This document shows positions 42,869-51,965 of a DNA stretch of 64,000 nucleotides, piece by piece. The first letter of the stretch is position 1. The number at the start of each line of letters is the position of its first letter. Under the pieces are notes generated by a model, which saw nothing but the letters and a program-made list of their open reading frames with translations, was not told where the DNA came from and did not search any database. The DNA comes from Bacillota bacterium (GTDB lineage Bacteria; Bacillota; Sulfobacillia; JAJZIM01), in assembly GCA_021810565.1 (NCBI GenBank), contig JAJZIM010000001.1, positions 55,422 to 119,421 on the forward strand, written 5' to 3'. A program made the position numbers and the translations under genes.

Positions 42869-43948
42869 CTATTTCCCGATCTGATCGATCTGGCTCAGGC
42901 TCAGCTTCACCACCGAGGCGGGCAGGGGCAGGAAGCGGACCCGGTCCAGGAAGGCCGCGGTGCTGCCTCCCCGGGAACTCACCGCCCATTTCAGGAAGGC
43001 CGTCAGGGCCTGGGCGGCCCGCGGATCGGGCTGTTTGCGGTTGACTATGGCGTACTCGTAGTTGATGATGGGGTAGGAGTCCTTGCCCGGAGCAAACACC
43101 AAGGAGATGCGCTCGTCCGCCGGGGTCTGGCTCACCTTGGCGGCGGCCGCCGCCTCGATGCTGGCCCGGGTGGGCAGCACGAAGTTGCCGGCGGCGTTCT
43201 TGAGATAGGCGTACCCCAGGTGCGCCGCATCGGTGCGGTCCAGCCAGCTGATGCCCACGTAGGCGATGGTGTAGGGGCTGCTCTCCAAGGCCTGCACCAT
43301 CCCCGGGTTGCCCTCCATGGCCACCCCGCCGGGCACGCTGGGCCAGCCCACGGTGGTGCCGTAGCCTACCTGATGCTGCCAGGCGGGGTCGGAGAAGGAC
43401 AGGTATTGGGTGAAGATGAAGGTGTCGCCGCTGCCGTCGGCCCGGTGCACCGGGATGATCACGTGGTGGGGCAGCTTCACCCCCGGGTTCAGGCCCTTGA
43501 TGGCCGGGTTGTCCCAATGGCGGATCTTGCCCAGGTAGATGCCCGCCAGCACCGGCCCGCTGAGCTTCAGGTGCGTGGCGTTGAGGCCGGGCAGGTTGTA
43601 GTTGATCTGCTGTGCCGAAATGGCCAGGGGGATGTTCAAAAGTCCCGGGTTTTGGGTCACCTGAGGTCCGCTCATGTAGGCGTCGGAGGCGCCGATCTGC
43701 GCCGTACCGGCGATGGCGTCGGCGATGCCCTCGCCGCTGCCGGTGCCCGCCGTGGTGATCTGGACCTGCGGATGGAGCTTCTGGTAGGCGGGAACCCAGA
43801 TGTTGAACAGCGGGTAGAGCAGGGTGGAGCCCGTCTCCAGAAGCTTGATCTTGCCCCCCGTCTGGGTCGCCGCCCCGCCGCATCCCGCCGCCGCGGCCAG
43901 GATCACGACTCCCGCCGCCGCCGCAAACCAACGCTGCCACCGTTTCAT
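42869..43948 (-). CDS. pstS: Phosphate-binding lipoprotein of a Pst-type ABC importer
   Basis: 359 residues. Lipobox LAAAAGC (Cys23) anchors it outside the membrane. Phosphate-binding loops of PstS are all visible: ETGSTLLYPLFN near 37, the TGSGEGI helix start near 70, IGASDAYM near 86, and HRADGSGDTFIFTQYLS near 170. PstS captures inorganic phosphate for PstCAB. None of pstC, pstA or pstB follows; the next gene is uppP. The promoter region has an 11-bp-periodic Pho-box array (44019-44065) and a TAGAAT -10 at 43996-43991. AGGGGG stands 11 bases before the ATG. Confidence 0.93.
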   Translation of the reverse strand: MKRWQRWFAAAAGVVILAAAAGCGGAATQTGGKIKLLETGSTLLYPLFNIWVPAYQKLHPQVQITTAGTGSGEGIADAIAGTAQIGASDAYMSGPQVTQNPGLLNIPLAISAQQINYNLPGLNATHLKLSGPVLAGIYLGKIRHWDNPAIKGLNPGVKLPHHVIIPVHRADGSGDTFIFTQYLSFSDPAWQHQVGYGTTVGWPSVPGGVAMEGNPGMVQALESSPYTIAYVGISWLDRTDAAHLGYAYLKNAAGNFVLPTRASIEAAAAAKVSQTPADERISLVFAPGKDSYPIINYEYAIVNRKQPDPRAAQALTAFLKWAVSSRGGSTAAFLDRVRFLPLPASVVKLSLSQIDQIGK

Positions 43949-44018
43949 TCCTGTTGGTGCCCCCTTCGCAGTCCCATCCAGCCGACCAGAATTCTATCGG
44001 ACCGGGGGGCACCCCAGG

Positions 44019-44065
44019 TTAAGCTGGTATTAAGTTCTGATTAAACCCCGGTTAAGGCCTCCTAA
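44019..44065 (-). promoter_or_regulatory. Pho-box array upstream of pstS
   Basis: TTAA occurs at 44019, 44030, 44041 and 44052, then CTAA at 44062/44063, again an exact 11-bp period. On the minus strand the boxes run TTAGGA, TTAACC, TTAATC, TTAATA, TTAACC toward pstS. The array also lies 47 bases before the small plus-strand gene at 44112, so it could serve both directions. TTAA is its own complement, which makes the orientation hard to fix. Confidence 0.85.
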
Positions 44066-44111
44066 CGTCTCCCGGCGGGTAGGAGCCCGTGCCGGTGCGG
44101 GAGGTGATGTC

Positions 44112-44345
44112 GTGCTGACCGTCTTCGGCGCCGTGGCCGTCACGGCGATGATGCTGTGCTACGCCCTGGAGAGTCGCTCCCCTTGGTTCACCCTCGGCTT
44201 CGCCTGGTCCTGCCTGGCCTCCTCCGCCTACGGCTGGGCCAGCGGCACCTGGCCCTTCGGGGTGGTGGAGTTGGTGTGGGCCCTGGTGGCCTTTCGCAAG
44301 TGGCGGGTCCTGATCAGCCGAAAAGCAGTCCCGCCAGGGCTGTAG
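44112..44345 (+). CDS. 77-residue membrane protein, divergent from pstS
   Basis: Starts at GTG 44112 with GGGAGGTGAT 4-8 bases upstream. Three hydrophobic stretches in 77 residues: LTVFGAVAVTAMMLCYALES, WFTLGFAWSCLASSAYGW, FGVVELVWALVAFRKW. I recall similar short proteins with the pattern YALExRSPWF..AFA...SS.YG...G.WPFG.VE..WA..A.RRW in other bacteria, role unknown. It is divergent from pstS, with the Pho-box array between them, so phosphate control is plausible. Its last 32 bases overlap the end of the convergent uppP gene. Confidence 0.75.
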   Translation: MLTVFGAVAVTAMMLCYALESRSPWFTLGFAWSCLASSAYGWASGTWPFGVVELVWALVAFRKWRVLISRKAVPPGL

Positions 44346-45219
44346 CGATGGCCACGGCGGCGATGATCACGGTGACCAGGGAGGTGCGCAGCCGGCGGGC
44401 CCAGCCCAAGACGGCCCCGATGGCCAGGAAGCTGACCAGGGCGGCCGTCACCAGCATCACCAGGGTGGTCCCCACTCCCAGGTCCCGAACCGCGCGCACG
44501 CCGCCGTGGCCCAGCACCATGGGTACCACCCCGGCCCCCAGCAGGGCCGGCACGTCCAGCAGGAAAGACAGCCTAAGCGCCGCGGCGGCATCGAAGCCCA
44601 GGCCCAAAAGCGGCGTCACCGTGACCCCGCTACGGCTGATGCCCGGCAGGGCGGCCAGCCCCTGGCACGCCCCGGTGAGCAGGCTCTCCCAGCCCCTGGG
44701 GTTCCGCCGGAGGCCCGGCGCCCCCGCCTGGCGCAGGCGCCGCTCCCGGTGCCGGGCCAAAGCCGCGGTGATCAGGAGCAATAGACCCACTATCAGCATG
44801 CCCGCCGACCCCCCGACCAGGGTGAAGGTCCGCCGCATGCCGATATACAGCGGCAACCCCACCACCCCGGTCATCAGGGTAGCCAGGACCAAATAGCGCA
44901 ACAGCGCCGGCCCCTCCCCTGGCCCCAGGGGGCGGCGCAGGGCGCCTAGGGCCGTGCCCAGGTCCCGGCGGAAGTAGAACACGGCGGCGAAGAAGGAGCC
45001 GAAGTTGGCCACCAGCCCCAGGGCGTAGGCCTGTCCCAGGGGCAGGCCCGCGCCGGCCAGCAACAGGGTCACCAGGGTCTTGGAGCTGACCGGCAGCCAT
45101 TCCACGACGCCCTGCAGGATCCCCGCCCCCAGGCCCAATCCCCAATCGATGGGATGCAGACCGGCATCCTCCCCTTTCCGTGGCGAAAGCCAGCAGGCTG
45201 CCGGCTTTCCGCGTCGCAT
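44314..45219 (-). CDS. uppP: Undecaprenyl-pyrophosphate phosphatase, archaeal-like type
   Basis: A second BacA/UppP-family protein, little like the one at 41974 outside the motifs. ILQGVVEWLPVSSKTLVTLL and LPGISRSGVTV supply the acidic, serine and arginine residues of the active site; the His found at the end of motif 1 in the other copy is replaced. The frame opens at ATG 45219 but lacks a ribosome site there. GGGGAGG stands 8 bases before CTG 45159, which would give the normal family N-terminus (HPIDWGLGLGAGILQG), so a rare CTG start is likely. It follows the 64-residue gene by 116 bases and shares its Pho-box promoter. Confidence 0.87.
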   Translation of the reverse strand: MRRGKPAACWLSPRKGEDAGLHPIDWGLGLGAGILQGVVEWLPVSSKTLVTLLLAGAGLPLGQAYALGLVANFGSFFAAVFYFRRDLGTALGALRRPLGPGEGPALLRYLVLATLMTGVVGLPLYIGMRRTFTLVGGSAGMLIVGLLLLITAALARHRERRLRQAGAPGLRRNPRGWESLLTGACQGLAALPGISRSGVTVTPLLGLGFDAAAALRLSFLLDVPALLGAGVVPMVLGHGGVRAVRDLGVGTTLVMLVTAALVSFLAIGAVLGWARRLRTSLVTVIIAAVAIATALAGLLFG

Positions 45220-45335
45220 CTATCTTAAACGGAGGTGTCTTGGCTCCCGGGGCTTGCTCCCCGGGCGGAGCGAGGGGCGCCGACCTTAAGGCTCCCACCG
45301 CCCGCTTCTGGGCCCTCCGCGACCCTGCCCTGGGG

Positions 45336-45530
45336 TCAGGCCTTTCGCCGCGAGGCCGCGCGCACCCGGCGGAAGAATTCCCGCACCCGCTCCAGACGAG
45401 ACCGCCGCTCGCGGTCGTCCAGCCCCTGGGCCGCCAGGTGCCGCTCGTAGTCCTCCAGCTCCAGCGCCAGGAAGACCTGCTGCGACTGCCAGACCATAAA
45501 TTGCTCGACCGCCTGCTCCTCCACGGGCAT
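45336..45530 (-). CDS. 64-residue protein of unknown family, Pho-box promoter
   Basis: ATG 45530 stands 5 bases behind GGGAGG, better placed than the frame opening at 45575. The protein is short, helical and charged: VEQFMVWQSQQVFLALELED then YERHLAAQGLDD and a very basic tail RRSRLERVREFFRRVRAAS. The helical start faintly recalls SAM-like or helix-bundle domains of small DNA-binding proteins, but I cannot place it. The promoter just upstream contains four 11-bp-spaced TTAA/TTCA boxes. The next gene is the second uppP. Confidence 0.6.
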   Translation of the reverse strand: MPVEEQAVEQFMVWQSQQVFLALELEDYERHLAAQGLDDRERRSRLERVREFFRRVRAASRRKA

Positions 45531-45563
45531 CCCTCCCTCCCGGTCTACCCTAGCATATCGTGA

Positions 45564-45600
45564 TGAAGGCCCCATTAAGAAGCTGTGAACGGCAAGTTAA
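45564..45600 (-). promoter_or_regulatory. Pho-box array upstream of the 64-residue gene and second uppP
   Basis: Reading the minus strand, TTAA starts at 45600, TTCA at 45589, TTAA at 45578 and TTCA at 45567: four boxes at exactly 11 bp. TTCACA at the second box equals the textbook PhoP half-site. A TATGCT -10 starts at 45557, ten bases past the last box start, and the ATG follows at 45530. The first box overlaps the stop of the gene at 45597. Confidence 0.7.
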
Positions 45601-46652
45601 GGATTCCCCGCCTCGTCCAGCAGGGCGTCCACTCCGGCCCAGTCCAGCCCCGCCTCCACCAGCTCCCGCACCCGCCGGGCCCGCTTGGGATGGCGCAGGT
45701 GCATCCGGCCCCACTCCTCCTCCAGACGCTCCACGGTCTGCAGGGTGTCCGCGGCCACCAGCAGCATCGGCACCCCCTGGTCCGCCGCGCGTCCCAGGAC
45801 CGCCGGGGCGGGAGGCAGGTTGCCGGTGAGGATCAGGCAGCGCGCCCCCGTCTCCAAGGCGGCCAATTGGATGTCCGAGCGGTCCCCGCCCGTGATCACC
45901 GCCTTGGCCGGGGTGCGCCGGAAGAAGCGCAGGGCGCTCTCCACATGCATGGCGCCCACCAAGTAGTGCTCCACCCAGGCGTCGGTTCGATCCGAAGCGC
46001 ACAGCACCTCGCCTCCCAGGATCTCGGCCAGCTCGGCCACGGTGAGGGAGTTCAGCAGCCGATCCTCCGGCAGGATCCCCAACAGGGCCGGGCCAGTCCG
46101 GGCCAGGAGCCGTCGGGCGTCCTCCCTGAGCGACGCCACCCGGGGTACCGGCACCCGGTTGTACACCACCCCCCCCAGCCGCTCCCCCAGCAGCCGCCGG
46201 GCCAGGCAGATCCAGTCCGCCCCCAGACAGGCGTGGTCGTCCACCACCAAAACCGCCCGGGCACCGGCGCGCTGGGCCAAATTGACGGCATCCAGACCCA
46301 GGGAGCAGCCGGCAGCCAGGTCCGCCGCCCCCTCCACCAGGAGCGTCCCCGGACGCGCCAGCAGCTGCTCCAAGGCCCGCTCCCCCGGCGCCACCGCCGC
46401 CGCTCCCTCGCCCCGGAGCAGGGCGGCCAGGAGCTCGGGTCCGCCGCGCAACGGTGACAAAAGCTCGGGCGGATCGGCAAGCTCCAGCATCGCTCCCAGG
46501 AAGGCGGCGTCCGCGGCCCCCTCCCCGGAGAGGTCCCCCACCAGCTTCAGGTAGCTGAAGGGCCGTCCCTGCTTTTTCAGATGATACCCCAGGCCCAGGC
46601 ACAGGGCGCTCTTGCCCGCGTGGGGTTTCGGCGACAGGATCGCCAGGTTCAT
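45597..46652 (-). CDS. DRTGG-domain / phosphotransacetylase-like P-loop protein
   Basis: 351 residues. The N-terminal half is a BioD-like P-loop domain (SPKPHAGKSALCLGLGYHLK near 8-26; VVDDHACLGAD; GVVYNRVP). A DRTGG domain follows at about 210-320 (NSLTVAELAEILGGEVLC, HYLVGAMHVESALRF, AVITGGDRSDIQLAALE). DRTGG domains accompany phosphotransacetylases, and stand-alone proteins like this are usually next to acyl-CoA synthetase genes. Here its ATG overlaps the stop of the ADP-forming acetyl-CoA synthetase gene by four bases, so the two are translated together. A regulatory role in acetyl-CoA/acetate conversion is likely but unproven. Confidence 0.85.
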   Translation of the reverse strand: MNLAILSPKPHAGKSALCLGLGYHLKKQGRPFSYLKLVGDLSGEGAADAAFLGAMLELADPPELLSPLRGGPELLAALLRGEGAAAVAPGERALEQLLARPGTLLVEGAADLAAGCSLGLDAVNLAQRAGARAVLVVDDHACLGADWICLARRLLGERLGGVVYNRVPVPRVASLREDARRLLARTGPALLGILPEDRLLNSLTVAELAEILGGEVLCASDRTDAWVEHYLVGAMHVESALRFFRRTPAKAVITGGDRSDIQLAALETGARCLILTGNLPPAPAVLGRAADQGVPMLLVAADTLQTVERLEEEWGRMHLRHPKRARRVRELVEAGLDWAGVDALLDEAGNP

Positions 46653-48760
46653 TCTCCCTCACCTCCCTGCATCTGTGCCGCCAGGCCCAGGCGGCTGTCC
46701 GCCACCACCGCGCCGCGGCCCCGTTCCCGCACCAGCACCGGATTAAGATCCAATTCCACCACCTCGGGCAGGTCCACGGCCAGCCGGGCTACCCGCAGGA
46801 TGACCTCCTCCAGGGCCGCCACATCCGCGCCAGGCCGTCCCCGCACCCCGGCCAGGATGGGGTAGCCCTTGAGCTCCCGCAGCATCTCCCGGGCGTCGTC
46901 GGCACCCAAGGGGGCCACCCGGAAGGCCACGTCGGCCAGCACCTCCACGAATATGCCGCCCAGGCCGGCCATGACCACCGGCCCGAATTGGGGGTCCCGG
47001 GTCATGCCCACCACCATCTCCACCCCGCCGGGTACCCATTCCACCACCTCCACTCCCGCCAGGCGGGCGCGGGGGGCCAGGCGGCGCACCCGCCCCAACA
47101 GGCGGTCGTAGGCGTCGATCAGGGCCGCCTCGTTCGCGATGGCGCCCGCCACCCCGCCCACGTCGGTCTTGTGCAGGATGTCCGAGGAGACCACCTTCAG
47201 TCCCACGGGATACCCCAGCTCCCGGGCGGCCGCGGCGGCCTCCTCCCGGCCGGCGGCCAGACGCGCCCGGGTCAGGGTGAGCCCGTAGGCCTCCAGCACG
47301 GGCCGGGCGGGCCAGTCCCCCAACAGGTACTCCCCCCGCTCGGTGGCCGCGGTCAGGGCGGTCCGGGCCGCCGCGGCGTCCACGCTGAGGGACGGCGCCG
47401 GATGCGCCGGCCTCTCCCTGCCCTCGCGGCACCGTATCATGGCCGCCAGGCTGTCCACGGCCCGCTCCGGGAAGGGGTAGTTGGGCACGCCGCCCCGAGT
47501 AAGCACCGCCACCCCCTGGGCCACCGCCGTCCCGCCCATGAAGCAGGCCAGCACCGTCCCGCCTCCCCGGGCCGCCTCCACCACCGCCTGCGCCGTCTCC
47601 GGTATCTGGGTCACCGTCTGCGGCGTGAGCAGCACCAAGGTGGCGTCCGCGGCCCCGGCGGTGATCTCCAGCGCCGCCCGGTAGCGGTCGGCTCCGGCGT
47701 CCCCCACCAGGTCCACCGGGTTGTACACGTTGGCGGTGGGGGGAAGCACCCGGCGCAGCCTGGCCGCCGTGTCCGCCTCCAGGGAGGGTACCTGGAGCCC
47801 GCCCCGCTCACAGGCGTCCGCCGCCATGATTCCCGGTCCGCCGGCGTTGGTGACGATCAGCACCCGGCGACCGGCAGGCAAGGGCTGGCGGGACAGGGCC
47901 AGGGCCTGGTCGAAGAGTTCCTCCATGGAGGTTACCGCCACCACCCCCACCTGGCGGAAGGCGGCACGGTAGGTGGTGTCGGCGCCGGCCAGGGCCCCGG
48001 TGTGGGAGGAGGCGGCCCGCGCCCCCGCCCCGGTGCCGCCCGCCTTCAGCACCAGCACCGGCTTTTCGGCGGTGATCCGGGCGGCCACCTGCAGGAAGCG
48101 TTGCCCCTGCACCACGTTCTCCAGGTACATGGCCACCACCCCGGTGGCCGGATCCTCCGCCAATAGCTCCAAGAAGTCCGCCTCGTTGAGGTCGGCCTTG
48201 TTGCCCAGGCTCACGAACTTGGCGAAGCCCATGCCCAGGTCCCGGGCCATCCCCAGGGCCGCCGTGCCCACCGCCCCCGACTGGGACAGGAAGGACACGT
48301 TGCCGGCGGCAGGCATGCCCTGGGCGAAGCTCAGGTTCAAGGCCGCCCCGGTGTCGATGAGGCCCAGGCAGTTGGGACCCAGGAGGCGCATGCCGCTCTC
48401 CCGAGCAACGGCGACCAGCTCCCGCTCCGCGGCCTTGCCCGCCGGACCTGCCTCGCCGAAGCCGGCGGTGATCACCACCAGGCCTCCCACCCCCTTGGCG
48501 GCGCACTGCCGGGCCACCGCGTTCACCGCGGCCACCGGCACCACCACCGCCGCCAGATCCACCTCCCCCGGCACGTCCAGGACCGAGGGGTAGCAGGGCA
48601 GGTCCAAGAGCCGCCGCGCGTGGGGATTCACCGGGAAGACGCGACCGCGAAAGTCTCCGGCCACCACGTTTTGCAAGACGTCGCGGCCCAGCTTTCCCCG
48701 CTCCCGGGCCGCCCCGATCACCGCCACCGAGCGGGGTGAGCGGAAGGCTTGCATGCCCAT
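46649..48760 (-). CDS. Acetate--CoA ligase (ADP-forming), fused alpha and beta parts
   Basis: About 703 residues. Order: CoA-binding Rossmann domain (RSPRSVAVIGAARERGKLGR near the start), two succinyl-CoA-ligase-like domains with the phospho-histidine motif ASSHTGALAG near 250, then an ATP-grasp domain from about 480 (YPVGLKVVSSDILHKTDVGG; VVMAGLGGIFVEVL). It converts acyl-CoA, ADP and phosphate to acid, CoA and ATP, and can run either way. ATG 48760 follows a GGGGGCGG site; a GTG two codons earlier is possible. It starts 12 bases after hemL and overlaps the DRTGG gene. Confidence 0.9.
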   Translation of the reverse strand: MGMQAFRSPRSVAVIGAARERGKLGRDVLQNVVAGDFRGRVFPVNPHARRLLDLPCYPSVLDVPGEVDLAAVVVPVAAVNAVARQCAAKGVGGLVVITAGFGEAGPAGKAAERELVAVARESGMRLLGPNCLGLIDTGAALNLSFAQGMPAAGNVSFLSQSGAVGTAALGMARDLGMGFAKFVSLGNKADLNEADFLELLAEDPATGVVAMYLENVVQGQRFLQVAARITAEKPVLVLKAGGTGAGARAASSHTGALAGADTTYRAAFRQVGVVAVTSMEELFDQALALSRQPLPAGRRVLIVTNAGGPGIMAADACERGGLQVPSLEADTAARLRRVLPPTANVYNPVDLVGDAGADRYRAALEITAGAADATLVLLTPQTVTQIPETAQAVVEAARGGGTVLACFMGGTAVAQGVAVLTRGGVPNYPFPERAVDSLAAMIRCREGRERPAHPAPSLSVDAAAARTALTAATERGEYLLGDWPARPVLEAYGLTLTRARLAAGREEAAAAARELGYPVGLKVVSSDILHKTDVGGVAGAIANEAALIDAYDRLLGRVRRLAPRARLAGVEVVEWVPGGVEMVVGMTRDPQFGPVVMAGLGGIFVEVLADVAFRVAPLGADDAREMLRELKGYPILAGVRGRPGADVAALEEVILRVARLAVDLPEVVELDLNPVLVRERGRGAVVADSRLGLAAQMQGGEGE

Positions 48761-48772
48761 CGACACCGCCCC

Positions 48773-50053
<1,281 letters not shown>

Positions 50054-50221
50054 GCCCCCTTGCCCGTTTTGAGCCGGCCGGGAGCCCCGCTCGGCAGCGC
50101 CCCGGTCCCCCAAGGCTTCGGCGCCGGACACCCTAGCTCCTGCCTCCCCACCCGTCCCGCTCCGCTCCGGTGGCCCTGGCCGATCGCGGTCCTGAGCAAT
50201 TCCGGCCTCGCCGCGGGGAGG

Positions 50222-51658
50222 TCAACGCCACGGCGGCACGATCACCCAAAAAGAGGCGCCAAGCGGCCGCAGCCAATACGGATTGTTCAGGGTCAGCACA
50301 TAGCCGCCGGAGGCAAGGGGGACGGGCAGCTTCGCCGCCGCCGCGGCGGGGCCGGCCACCCGGATGGGAAGGGAGCTGCTCCCTGTCGGGCCGCGCAGGG
50401 TCGCCGTGAGGCCGCCCGGCAAGTTGAAGGCCGTGGCCGTGCCGGACAGCCGGAGGGAGGCCCCCCCCTTGGCCACCCGCACCGTGAACTTCCCGGGGGT
50501 GAGCGTCTGGGCCGCCAACTCGTCCCCGTAGACCACATCCCGGCGCAGGGCGGGGATGCGATATTGGTCTATCATTTGGAACGAGAACAGCCCGGCGGCG
50601 CCCTCCCTCAGATATATCCTGGTCTGGCGCAGCGACAGGCCGGGAGAGGGAATGGCATGGTCGTTGCGCGCCCCGAGGTTGGCCTGCAGCACACCCACCC
50701 AGGGCAGGCGCGGGCCGTACCGGTGCAGCCCCCGCAGCAGGGTGGCCAGCTGCCGCCGGAAGGTCGCCAGATCCTTCGCCGCCCCGGTGTGCTTCTCGAA
50801 GGGATACAGGTAGATGAAGACCAGATCCGCCATCCTCGGGCCGTAGGCGGAGGCGATGAGCCGCCGGCTGGGTGCCCCGTAGCCCGCCACCACCGGGTAG
50901 CCGGGGAAGGAGGCCTTGATCTGAGCGTACTCCTGCTGCAGGGCCGCCAGCTCCTGGTCCCCGTAGAAAAAGTCGTCCTTGGCGTAGAAACCCCACAGGT
51001 TGGACCGATGGTAGGCGGCGATCCGCGCCAGGTGGGCCGCCAGTCCCGGGCTGTTCAGCACCATGGTGCGGGCGGGCACCGGGTTCTGCGGTCCGGTCAC
51101 GGTGCAGCCGGTGAGGGCGGAGTAGGTCTGGCCGTTCAAAGTTCCGTAGTCGGCGACGATGCCAGTGTAGCGCACGGTGTCGCCGCCGATTTGCAGGGTG
51201 CCGCGGGACGGCAGCGGCTTCCCGTTACGCGTCACCGGCCGCAGCTTGAAGACGGAGGTCCCCGCCACGGTGTGGGCGATGGGCACCGTGGTCTGGCCGG
51301 GATGCACGGGGAAGGGCAGCACGTCCCGGATGAAGGCCGTGGTGTTGTCCAGGAGCATGATGCGGCGGCGCCGGAAGAGCGACCCGATGGGCGTGCTCGG
51401 ATCGAGCAGCATGGCTTGGTCCTGGCCGTAGGTCACCGCCAGGTTCATGCCGGCCGCCACGGCGTCGTGCATCTCCCCTGCCGCCATGGACAGGTCGGCT
51501 CGGCCATGCAGGTAGTCCGCCCCCAGATCGTAGGCCCCCACGATCACCTTGCCGTGCACCCGGAAGGCGGGGGCGGTGGCGGGGGTGGTGCCGCAAGCCG
51601 CCAGCACCGCGAGCGCGGCCAGCAGCCGGATCGGGGTGGCCGCCGCGAAACGGGGCAT
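50222..51658 (-). CDS. Lipoprotein with possible glycosidase-like barrel
   Basis: 478 residues. Lipobox LAVLAACG (Cys22). The middle part (about 30-330) has features of a TIM-barrel surface protein: GAYDLGADYLHGRADLSMAA at its start, NLWGFYAKDDFFYGDQELAA near 220, VVAGYGAPSRRLIASAYGPR, ADLVFIYLYPFEKH, and LFSFQMIDQYRIP. The acidic DD and E residues could be catalytic, but no family is certain. The last 110 residues look like a beta-sandwich. No partner genes are obvious. Signal and ribosome site (GGAGGAGCC) support the start at 51658. Confidence 0.7.
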   Translation of the reverse strand: MPRFAAATPIRLLAALAVLAACGTTPATAPAFRVHGKVIVGAYDLGADYLHGRADLSMAAGEMHDAVAAGMNLAVTYGQDQAMLLDPSTPIGSLFRRRRIMLLDNTTAFIRDVLPFPVHPGQTTVPIAHTVAGTSVFKLRPVTRNGKPLPSRGTLQIGGDTVRYTGIVADYGTLNGQTYSALTGCTVTGPQNPVPARTMVLNSPGLAAHLARIAAYHRSNLWGFYAKDDFFYGDQELAALQQEYAQIKASFPGYPVVAGYGAPSRRLIASAYGPRMADLVFIYLYPFEKHTGAAKDLATFRRQLATLLRGLHRYGPRLPWVGVLQANLGARNDHAIPSPGLSLRQTRIYLREGAAGLFSFQMIDQYRIPALRRDVVYGDELAAQTLTPGKFTVRVAKGGASLRLSGTATAFNLPGGLTATLRGPTGSSSLPIRVAGPAAAAAKLPVPLASGGYVLTLNNPYWLRPLGASFWVIVPPWR

Positions 51659-51965
51659 CCGGCTCCTCCTTCATGGGTAACTTCGCTCCGGGGCGCCGGC
51701 TCCTAAGATATGTTCGGCAATCACGCCTGAAATTCCTTCCAGGCCGCACCGGAAGGCCGCGGCAAACCGGCTCGTGCTTCCCTGGGTCGGGCGGTGCAGC
51801 GGCTCCCATCTGCATGGGTATAGAGGGCCTCCCCCAAGGAAAGCCCCCTCGCCCCTGCCGGACCGCACCACGCACGGGCGCGGTGCTTCGCAGTGCCCGC
51901 TCCGTGGGCGCCGGCGGCACCCGCCGCACGGCGGCGGGCCCAGGCGGCCGCCCGCTCCCCCGGTC
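51659..51965. other. Gap between lipoprotein and ychF genes
   Basis: Contains the ribosome site of the lipoprotein gene and GC-rich inverted repeats (around 51911-51935) but no T-run terminator and no convincing gene; a 66-codon minus-strand frame here has no family features. Confidence 0.4.

Noticed and set aside
45246-45266. Hairpin CCCGGGG...CCCCGGG between the 64-residue gene and the second uppP
   Set aside because: The stem is good but no T-run follows on either strand, and it lies within an apparent operon, so I do not call a terminator.
51671-51871. 66-codon minus-strand frame between the lipoprotein and ychF
   Set aside because: No ribosome site, no hydrophobic or conserved segment, and composition like the surrounding non-coding GC-rich DNA.
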